Assembly (NCBI GenBank): GCA_041494285.1
Contig: JBGQAL010000126.1
Location: 1-8,069, forward strand
Reading direction: 5' to 3'
DNA: 8,069 bases
DNA from: Fen-7 sp041494285
GTDB taxonomy: Archaea; Halobacteriota; Methanosarcinia; Methanotrichales; Methanotrichaceae
Shown here piece after piece: positions 1 to 6,200 of this stretch (positions are counted from its first letter, which is position 1; each line of letters opens with the position of its first letter). Position numbers and translations under genes: made by a program. The notes under the pieces are model-generated. The model worked only from the letters and a program-made list of their open reading frames with translations, was not told the origin of the DNA and made no database searches.

Positions 1-2
1 GA

Positions 3-347
3 CTAGACCTATCAAAAGAACTCTCTGATCTGAAAGAGGAGAACGCCAAACTTCGCAATGAGTTGCGAATCAAGGAATTAATCTTACAGAAATACGAAAG
101 CGAGTTATATAAACTCCGCCACGAGCCTTTTTCGAATCCAGATCAACAAGGACCAAGGGAGTATGATGAAAAGCTTGTTGTCGCCCTCAGACGTGGAAGA
201 ACATTGGGCGAGCGAGAAATTTATTCTGAGTTAGGAATTGATCCTAGGGACGCTGAGGCCGTAAAGTTGGTTTCGAATCAACTCAAGGGACTACTGAGAT
301 ATGGTTTGATTGAAGAAACGTCTAGAGGCTGGCGGTGGATCAAATGA
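3..347 (+). CDS. Leucine-zipper / winged-helix DNA-binding protein, 5'-truncated by the window edge
   Basis: The reading frame is open to the left edge (114 visible codons from position 3), so the true start lies outside; the TTG at 63 would be an internal start that cuts the coiled coil in half. Visible residues 1-38 form a strong amphipathic coiled coil: Leu at 3, 10, 17 and 38 in one heptad position (Lys24 and Tyr31 complete it) and Leu7, Asn14, Leu21, Leu28, Leu35 in the other. The buried Asn14 recalls the dimer-specifying Asn of leucine zippers. After a Pro/Gly-rich hinge, residues about 52-114 look like a winged helix: a three-helix core with 'YSELGIDPRD', then a basic helix and a short aromatic wing ending 'SRGWRWIK'. 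Its stop overlaps the integrase ATG by 4 nt, so the two are probably translated from one message. Inference: a dimeric DNA-binding regulator or recombination accessory factor. I do not recognise a named family. Confidence 0.75.
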   Translation, partial: LDLSKELSDLKEENAKLRNELRIKELILQKYESELYKLRHEPFSNPDQQGPREYDEKLVVALRRGRTLGEREIYSELGIDPRDAEAVKLVSNQLKGLLRYGLIEETSRGWRWIK

Positions 348-1255
348 ATTCGGATTTACTAGAAGGATTCTGCCGAGATTGCAGGATGAGGAATATCAAG
401 AGTATTCAACCCTATGAAGTTTATATTAAACAATATCTGGAACTACTAGCTTCAAGATCAAAAGATGCAAATAGCGCAGATAAAGGCGATCTAATGGACT
501 TTCTCTCAAGTCTGCGCCAGCGGGGATTGAAACAGGCTTCAATAGAGAAGGCTTTCACAGCTCTGTCTAGCTTTTATACGTACATGGTTGATGAGGAACT
601 GATATCAAATAACCCTATAACCTCGTTCAAGAGGAGGTACCTAAGGAAGTATAAAGACGAAAATACCTCTGAGGATAGACAGATCATCAGTGTGGAACAG
701 GCATCTCTTCTTGTTAATTCGACCCTGAATAGTCGCGATAAGGCAGTCCTCGTTATTCTACTAAAGACAGGAATGCGTCGAAGCGAACTATGCAGTCTTG
801 ACGTGGCTGACATCGACTTTAAGAACACGGCCTTGAAGTTGAAATCCACAGCAAAACGATCCAACAGGGTACTATTTTTCGATAGTGAAGCTGAATATGT
901 CCTCCGGGCATGGTTGCAGTTCAGAAACAGTAAGGACAAAAGGGGAACCCCAGCCTTGTTTCTAGGTCGATTTGGTGGCAGGATAAGCTCAAGGGAAATA
1001 AGCCACATCGTGACAAAGCACGTCTCTAGGGTAGGGCTACATAATCCTGAATCAAATCGCTTGGAGGATCGTTTTACCCCACACTGCTGCCGTCACTGGT
1101 TCACAACTCATCTGATGCGAGCAGGCATGTCCAGGGATTTCGTTAAAGAACTTCGAGGGGATGTCAGACATGAGGCCATAGACATCTACAATCATATCGA
1201 CAAAAAGGAGCTGAGGGAGAGCTACTTGGCGCATATACCGCAGTTAGGGATCTGA
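344..1255 (+). CDS. Tyrosine recombinase / integrase (XerC/D-like, archaeal type)
   Basis: 303 residues, a usual length for Xer-like recombinases. Residues about 5-85 are the SAM-like core-binding domain; the catalytic domain follows from about 115. Numbering from the ATG at 344: Arg145 in 'TGMRRSEL', a probable catalytic Lys near 171 in the beta-hairpin, His247-x-x-Arg250 in 'HCCRHWFTTHL', and the nucleophile Tyr282 in 'EAIDIYNHID'. The second His/Trp, normally nine residues before Tyr, is Asp273 ('RGDVRHE'), a form I recall from archaeal integrases. The ATG at 344 is preferred over the GTG at 335 because it overlaps the upstream TGA as ATGA and has GGTGG at 334-338, 5 nt upstream; GTG 335 would add three residues. 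The enzyme would cleave and rejoin DNA through a 3'-phosphotyrosine to integrate or excise the element. It could also resolve multimers, but linkage to a plasmid-type primase favours integration. Confidence 0.93.
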   Translation: MNSDLLEGFCRDCRMRNIKSIQPYEVYIKQYLELLASRSKDANSADKGDLMDFLSSLRQRGLKQASIEKAFTALSSFYTYMVDEELISNNPITSFKRRYLRKYKDENTSEDRQIISVEQASLLVNSTLNSRDKAVLVILLKTGMRRSELCSLDVADIDFKNTALKLKSTAKRSNRVLFFDSEAEYVLRAWLQFRNSKDKRGTPALFLGRFGGRISSREISHIVTKHVSRVGLHNPESNRLEDRFTPHCCRHWFTTHLMRAGMSRDFVKELRGDVRHEAIDIYNHIDKKELRESYLAHIPQLGI

Positions 1256-1271
1256 AACCGCCCGTTTTCAG
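1252..1271 (+). terminator. Small stem-loop overlapping the integrase stop codon
   Basis: CTGAAA (1252-1257) pairs perfectly with TTTCAG (1266-1271) around an 8-nt C-rich loop, and the stem includes the TGA stop. It sits in the 48-bp gap between two convergent genes, where a 3'-end or anti-readthrough signal is expected. There is no clear T-run after it, so a terminator role is only suggested. Confidence 0.3.
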
Positions 1272-1303
1272 TTGATCACATTCCCGGATCAGCCTAATTT
1301 CTC

Positions 1304-2632
1304 CTATATTCTTTCCATCTTTTCGATGGATTTTCTAGCACAATCACGAACACGCTCGATGGGATCTCCGCATGCTTTTCGTAATGCCTGGATAGATTGC
1401 CTATCTCCGAAATTTCCGAGAGCTACTGCGGCCGCACATCTTGCGGACTCATTTTCGCAATCTAGCATCAGAATGAGAGAGTCTACGGCCATAGAATCTC
1501 CAATCTCCCCAAGAGCATTAGCTGCTGCACATTGAACATCGATATCCGAATCATGAAGTACTTCTGCAAGCTGCTCGACTGCACGTATATCCCTTATTTT
1601 TCCCAGGACGTTAGCAACATTCCGGCGAACGCTGGATTCGCTATCATTGAGTGCCAGAGTCAGTTCCTGACGATATCCAAAATGCTCAAGACTCGAAACT
1701 GCGACAGACCGAACGCCACTGTATTTGTCGCAAATCATTGCCTTGATAAGCGACTCGATGGCTCTGGTATCACCCAAGCGGCCAAGCGAACTAGCAGTAT
1801 ACTGTCGAGCGTACTTGCTTGCATCGCTTGACAACACTTGGATCAGCTCGTCATACGCTGCTTGCTCTCCCTTTAATGCCCGTTCTTCGAGGGCGTGGAC
1901 TCGGGCATCGTCTTGTCGGGAATCGATTATCAATGCACGCAGTGAATGCTGTAACTCATTCTGATCTGCCAGGAGTTTCATCAATCCAGTGTTCGTTAAT
2001 TCAATCTCCTTTTTTGGATGCCTTCCCCATCGGCGTGTTTTTGTGACGCCCTCACAATCAACGGCATACCCACCATATTTTATCCCTTGATTCGATGTGA
2101 GACTTTTTAGCAAACGGTTGGTATTGCGTGCCCCGATTTTTTGTTCGACCAAATTTATAATTTCTTGGGGAGAAAGCAATATCGTCTCTCTATATTTGAG
2201 TCCCTCCTTTTCATGCTCCTTTTTCACAACCAGTGGGAGAATTCTAATTCGCCCTCTCCCCTTCAGTCCATGGATATTTGGCACGAAGGACGTTTGTTCG
2301 GGTGTTACCAAAGCAAAAATTTTCTCAAAAGCAAAGTTACTCAGTTTCCACATCTTGATGGGTCGTCCTCTACCGATATTAGATTGTTTTTCGTCAACGT
2401 AACTATTGCCGTTTAAAGAATCCATTGGGATGGATAGCTCCTTAATGGATTCATATAATGCTGATTTTCCAAATTTTTTGCCTTTTCCTGAAGTCAAGCT
2501 ATACAAGTCATGGATCGTAAGCCATCTATCGCGGCATCGGGCAAAAGCAAGGGCGGTTTCGATTAAGCAACGTTTTTCTTTACGTCCTTTTTCAGGTAAC
2601 AAATGTTTCACACGTTGCTCTTGTGAAGCCAT
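1304..2632 (-). CDS. Winged-helix / HEAT-repeat protein (PBS-lyase-type HEAT repeats)
   Basis: 442 residues. The N-terminal part (about 20-105) looks like a winged-helix domain: helices in 'LIETALAFARCRDRW' and 'HDLYSLTSGKGKKFGKSALY', a recognition-like helix 'SALYESIKEL', then a basic wing 'GRGRPIKMWKLSN'. A basic middle section (about 110-240) has a second 'GLKGRGRIRI' patch and no family I know. From about 271 to 439 there are HEAT repeats of about 30 residues with the 'A..ALG.iGD..AV..L...L.D' pattern: 271-300, 303-328 (shortened by several residues), 331-359, 362-390, 393-420 and a partial 424-439. HEAT repeats are protein-protein scaffolds and no lyase function is implied. The protein is probably cytosolic, with no membrane segment or signal peptide. 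It is convergent with the integrase and divergent from the replication operon, so I infer a DNA-binding regulator or adaptor of the element. The start is ATG 2632, with no Shine-Dalgarno but a TATA box at a distance that fits a short leader. Confidence 0.85.
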   Translation of the reverse strand: MASQEQRVKHLLPEKGRKEKRCLIETALAFARCRDRWLTIHDLYSLTSGKGKKFGKSALYESIKELSIPMDSLNGNSYVDEKQSNIGRGRPIKMWKLSNFAFEKIFALVTPEQTSFVPNIHGLKGRGRIRILPLVVKKEHEKEGLKYRETILLSPQEIINLVEQKIGARNTNRLLKSLTSNQGIKYGGYAVDCEGVTKTRRWGRHPKKEIELTNTGLMKLLADQNELQHSLRALIIDSRQDDARVHALEERALKGEQAAYDELIQVLSSDASKYARQYTASSLGRLGDTRAIESLIKAMICDKYSGVRSVAVSSLEHFGYRQELTLALNDSESSVRRNVANVLGKIRDIRAVEQLAEVLHDSDIDVQCAAANALGEIGDSMAVDSLILMLDCENESARCAAAVALGNFGDRQSIQALRKACGDPIERVRDCARKSIEKMERI

Positions 2633-2663
2633 GCAAGTCGATTTTCAGTTTTTCCACTATTAG

Positions 2664-2671
2664 TATTTAAA
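2664..2671 (-). promoter_or_regulatory. TATA box of the HEAT gene, possibly bidirectional
   Basis: Read on the minus strand this is TTTAAATA, close to the archaeal TATA consensus. Its centre lies about 35 nt before the ATG at 2632, which predicts a leader of roughly 10 nt and explains the lack of a ribosome-binding site. The core TTTAAA is palindromic, and on the plus strand the same site (TATTTAAAG) could fire towards the replication operon, starting near 2694 and giving a leader of about 170 nt. No better TATA box is seen before that operon. Confidence 0.5.
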
Positions 2672-2718
2672 GGTGGTTAAATCTGGATCCGCTTAAGAAC
2701 TCATTCGATTGTGTATCT

Positions 2719-2769
2719 TATGAAGCAAGTGACTCTGCCAACGCGCCTGGCAATATGGCTTGCTTCATA
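2719..2769. repeat. Nested inverted repeat: 11-bp outer stem, 5-bp inner stem
   Basis: TATGAAGCAAG (2719-2729) is the exact reverse complement of CTTGCTTCATA (2759-2769). Inside it, TGCCA (2736-2740) pairs with TGGCA (2748-2752) around a 7-nt loop. The result is a bulged two-storey hairpin in the non-coding control region. It could be a transcribed leader structure, an antisense or small RNA, or a protein-binding site. It resembles no tRNA or riboswitch that I recognise. Confidence 0.55.
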
Positions 2770-2788
2770 GCGACGCGCAGTGGAGCTG

Positions 2789-2834
2789 CCTGCGGAGCAG
2801 GAAAGATGAACTTCCGTGAAGCAGGGAGCTGCTC
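2789..2834. repeat. Second hairpin cluster before the replication operon
   Basis: CCTGC (2789-2793) can pair with GCAGG (2797-2801). Alternatively GAGCAG (2795-2800) pairs with CTGCTC (2829-2834), enclosing a small CTTC/GAAG hairpin at 2811-2821. The two pairings share bases 2797-2800 and exclude each other, a layout seen in switching leaders. The octamer GGAGCTGC also occurs twice, at 2782 and 2826. The tract is clearly richer in G+C than the flanking DNA. An RNA function is inferred only. Confidence 0.35.
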
Positions 2835-2852
2835 GACAGGGAATCCAACTTA

Positions 2853-2858
2853 GGGGGA
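2853..2858 (+). promoter_or_regulatory. Ribosome-binding site GGGGGA
   Basis: This purine run ends 5 nt before the ATG at 2864. It is the main support for reading the 32-codon frame that follows as a translated gene. Confidence 0.5.
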
Positions 2859-2863
2859 ATAGA

Positions 2864-2962
2864 ATGTCAAAAAATCGTAGAATCAGCGGGCCAAGCGGTA
2901 AAGTTGTCCAGACCGAACCGCGAGGCCACGAACACACGTGTGTTGAACGGTGTCTTATATGA
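2864..2962 (+). CDS. Small 32-residue ORF, first cistron of the replication operon
   Basis: ATG at 2864 to TGA at 2962 encodes a basic 32-residue peptide beginning MSKNRRISGPSGKVVQTEPR and ending in a Cys/His-bearing tail (two Cys and two His within the last eleven residues). It has a GGGGGA ribosome-binding site 5 nt upstream, and its stop overlaps the next ATG as ATGA (2959-2962). That is the same junction used elsewhere in the window, which argues that it is translated. The 14-bp palindrome at 2931-2944 lies in its 3' part. I recognise no family. It could act as a translated leader that couples the next gene, as a small DNA- or metal-binding peptide, or be a chance frame. Confidence 0.5.
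   Translation: MSKNRRISGPSGKVVQTEPRGHEHTCVERCLI
2931..2944. promoter_or_regulatory. 14-bp perfect palindrome, possible operator
   Basis: AACACACGTGTGTT is fully self-complementary, as expected for a dimeric regulator's site. It lies within the 32-codon ORF, 15 bp before the next start codon. A perfect 14-bp palindrome is expected about once per 16 kb by chance, so the operator call rests on position only. Confidence 0.3.
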
Positions 2963-3201
2963 ATTTGACTTGCTGTGAATATAAACCTTCTGTGGACACC
3001 ATGCCTCATGGACTTGAGGAATTCAATGAGGGAGTCGGTGTTTTGCTCAAGGTCGAAGAACAGGAAGGCTTCTGCGTGGCATCCTTCTCATGGGGCGCAA
3101 TATCACTACCTTTAGAACTCGCGACAAAGCTCCGAGAGATGCTAGACAAGAAAATCGCTATTCTTCGACTTGACGGATACCATATGGCCGAACTGACATG
3201 A
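2959..3201 (+). CDS. Hypothetical protein, 80 residues, second cistron of the replication operon
   Basis: The protein is small and acidic: an N-terminal 'MNLTCCEYKPSVD' stretch, then a compact domain from about residue 15. That domain has beta strands ('VGVLLKV', 'FCVASFSWG', 'AISLPLE'), a helix 'LATKLREMLDKK' and a last strand 'IAILRLDGYHMAEL'. I do not recognise the family; the final strand-helix-strand unit is reminiscent of small proteins beside replication genes on archaeal elements, but this is recollection. ATG 2959 is chosen over GTG 2950 because it overlaps the upstream stop as ATGA; ATG 3001 would give 66 residues and is not excluded, since conservation might begin there. Its own stop lies 19 nt before the TTG start of the primase gene. 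Context suggests a role in replication or copy control. Confidence 0.72.
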   Translation: MNLTCCEYKPSVDTMPHGLEEFNEGVGVLLKVEEQEGFCVASFSWGAISLPLELATKLREMLDKKIAILRLDGYHMAELT

Positions 3202-3224
3202 GGACTATGGAGGGTATGCTTTGA
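3198..3224 (+). other. Possible 8-codon coupling micro-ORF (MRTMEGML)
   Basis: An ATG at 3198 overlaps the stop of the 80-residue ORF (ATGA, 3198-3201). It opens a frame of eight codons whose TGA (3222-3224) overlaps the TTG start of the primase gene (TTGA, 3221-3224). It could hand ribosomes from one cistron to the next. The primase gene also has its own good Shine-Dalgarno, so the micro-ORF may be a by-product of tight packing. Confidence 0.3.
3209..3214 (+). promoter_or_regulatory. Shine-Dalgarno GGAGGG deciding the TTG start at 3221
   Basis: GGAGGG ends 6 nt before TTG 3221. This spacing is ideal and supports the unusual TTG as the true start of the 1061-residue protein. The nearer ATG at 3216 is out of frame and stops after two codons. 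Confidence 0.7.
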
Positions 3225-6200
3225 GCGCTGAAGAGATTAGACGGACCCTGGACATTTTCGTCGAACCGGGGAGCGTCTGCGAGCTTCGGGTGCTAGGCGG
3301 TCAAGTCAGGCCTAACGGCGGGTTCTTCGATGACCTCGACAAGATGGCTGAGGTCGCCCACATGTTCGACAAGGGCGGACGGCAGGACGGCTTATTCTTT
3401 ACCATTAATCCAGTTCATCACGATCTTCTCGCTCGGGCGAATAATAAGATGTGCCAGGGCAAGCCTGAGCTAACAAAGGGCGCTGATATTCTAAAGCGTC
3501 GATGGCTCTATGTCGACATCGATGTAAAAGGCAAGCTCTCGGGCATATCGTCTAGGGATTCAGAGCATGACGAAGCCCTGAAGGCGGCGCTCGATCTTAG
3601 GGACCGGATGGTCTCTAAGGCTGGCTGGCCTCTGCCCGTCTACGCAGACTCGGGCAACGGTGCCCATCTTCAGTACAGAATCGATCTGCTTAATGATAAG
3701 GAAAGCACAGAGCTGGTTAAACGGACGCTTCAATGCCTGGACAGGATGTTGGATCATCCGGCTTTAGAAGTAGACGCAGGCACACACGACCCAAACCGGA
3801 TAGCGAAGCTTTACGGTACGATGGTCAAAAAGGGCGAAGAAATCGAAGATCGGCACCATCGACGGTCGCATATAATCGAGGTTCCTGATCAGCTTATCGC
3901 GATCAGCAAAGAGCAACTAATCGAATTTGTCTCGATATATGAGCCTGGGGTGGATCCTGAGCCCGTCTACAGAGGCGGGGTTAGTCAGATCGAAGATATG
4001 CCAGCCTGGCTTAAGACGCATAATCTACCCTGGAAAAGCACGAAACCGGCCGACGGTGGTGGTACGTGGTACATCTTGGACGAATGCCCTGGATGCCATA
4101 ATAGCGATGGGAACGCCTGCGCTGTGGCGAAATACCCACCACCCCGAGACGGCCAAGAAGCTAAATGTTATCATAAATCGTGTAGTATAAAGGATTGGGA
4201 AAGCTTCATAGCGGTCGTAGATCCTGAATACGCGGCAGCGAGACGCCAATCGAGGCAGGAAAGGGACCAGAACAGGCGCGAACGCGAAGAAATGCTGGAG
4301 CTGGACATTGAAGACCTCTGCAATGAACACACCGTAAACGAGGGAAAGAGCAATGAGAGAACTGATTATAAGTTCTCACCGGAAAAAGCGGCAGATGCTA
4401 TCATTCAGCGATATGACATCGTGACCACCGCGGACGACAAGATCTGGGTTTATCGCAGTGGGTATTATTCGACCGAGTGGTGGAAAGGCATTGTGGATCT
4501 AGTCAACAATGTCGCAGGTGATCATTTCCCTACCAAGATGAAAAAGGAGCTAGAATCAAAGGTACAATCCAAAACGCGGGCAAAAGAAGAGCTGTTCTAC
4601 AGAAATCCATATCTGTTGTGCTGCAAAAACGTAACGATCGATATGTTGACCGGGAAGGTCTTAGAACACTCGCCTGAGCATTATCTGAACTCGCCTTCCG
4701 CGTTTGTCTACACCCCCGCGGCGTGGCCGGATGCTTTTATTCAATTGCTTGACGAGTCGTGCAGCAATGATATCGACAGGCTGACATTGATCGATTGGAT
4801 AGTTGCGACTTGCTGCCTGGTCGAATTTGAGTTTATATTGTTCATGACGGGCAACGGTAGCAATGGAAAGAGGATGTATGAGGATGTCCTGAAAGCAATC
4901 TTTCCCGGATTCACTGAACATATAGGGCTTGAAGAGATGAACAAAAGCAGATTCGCCAAGGCTCAGTTAAAGGTCGCTCGGACGAACGTATTCAATGAGA
5001 CCAACGTCGATAAAGCGGGCACTGAAACGATAAAATCGTTGTCAGGCGGGGATGAGCAAAGCGGTGACGTCAAGAACCAGAAAGAGCGGTCGAAGTGGCG
5101 ATCATTCACTCAATTGATCTTCGATACAAATGGTATGCCTCGGTTTAATGATACTTCGTATGGGTTCAAGCGAAGGTTCACAAGGGTCAAAATGATGTTC
5201 ACCTTCGTCGATAACCCGGACCCAAAGAACACCTTCGAAAAGAAAGCAGACCCAACGTTAGGCGCAAGGCTGGTATCGGAAAATAACCTCAGTGGCATAC
5301 TTAATCTGGTCATTGTCAGGGCCAAAGAGATCGCCGAGGACAGGAAGATTTGCCGGAGGGACGACGATTTCGACGAATATGAGGAAGATACGCACAGTTT
5401 TAACAACTTCGCAGAGAGGTTTATTACTTTCGATGCGCTCAACCGGAACGATCCTGAATTTAGGATAGCGTCTTCTGATTTATTCGGGCGTTTCGAAACT
5501 TTCACCAACTACGGCGGAAGGAAGATGAGTCAGTTCAGCTTTTCTAAAAGGATCGGAGAACTGAACAGGCAACCGAGCAAGACGATCGAAGGGTCTCAGG
5601 GTTGTCCTGCGTACCGAGGGTTCAAAGGGCTGTTCTTTGATAAAGCAAAATTCGATCAATATATTAAAGTTAAGATGAACGACATCGCTAATAGTAACAC
5701 TTCTAACGACTCTCTAACGAGTAATAAACGAGTAAAAGAGGATACAGTAACGAGTATAACGGGATATAATAGGATTGCAACTAAGGCAAGAATTAATAAA
5801 GAGGGTTGTATTGTAGGAGAGAAGAGTAAAACCATACTCGTTGTCGAACCCGTTACTGATAGCGATTCGCTTACCCCGAAATCGGTATCATCAGACCCAT
5901 TTTCAAGGGTCGTTAAAGAACCCGTTGGGTCAATCAAGGCTGAATTAGAAAAGGCAGATGCAGCGACTCAGGCTAAAGAAGAACATTTCGCTCAAATCGC
6001 AAAGCCTAAGCTCATTCAGGCTACGATTACAATGGACTGCGAGTTCAACGGGGTCAAGTACAAAGTCGGGGATTTGATTTGCGATACAAAGGAGAATATA
6101 CGCAAACTGCCAGCTATGATAAAAGAAAAGATCGATAAATGCTCGATGTGTGGCGAACACGTTAAGCTTTCTGCTAGAAATGGTAGGGACGGAGTGTGCC

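Noticed and set aside
574..1008. 144-codon minus-strand frame inside the integrase gene
   Set aside because: It is antisense to a gene with all recombinase motifs and its peptide shows no domain.
1304..2632. Phycobilin lyase function for the HEAT protein
   Set aside because: The repeats belong to the PBS-lyase HEAT family by sequence type only; the winged helix and the context do not suggest pigment chemistry.
2701..3009. 102-codon minus-strand frame across the control region
   Set aside because: It is Arg/Cys/His-rich with no domain, is opposite two better supported small ORFs, and has no ribosome-binding site or promoter.
5110..5508. 132-codon minus-strand frame inside the helicase region
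   Set aside because: It is Ser/Leu-rich antisense translation of the SF3 helicase and lacks its own signals.
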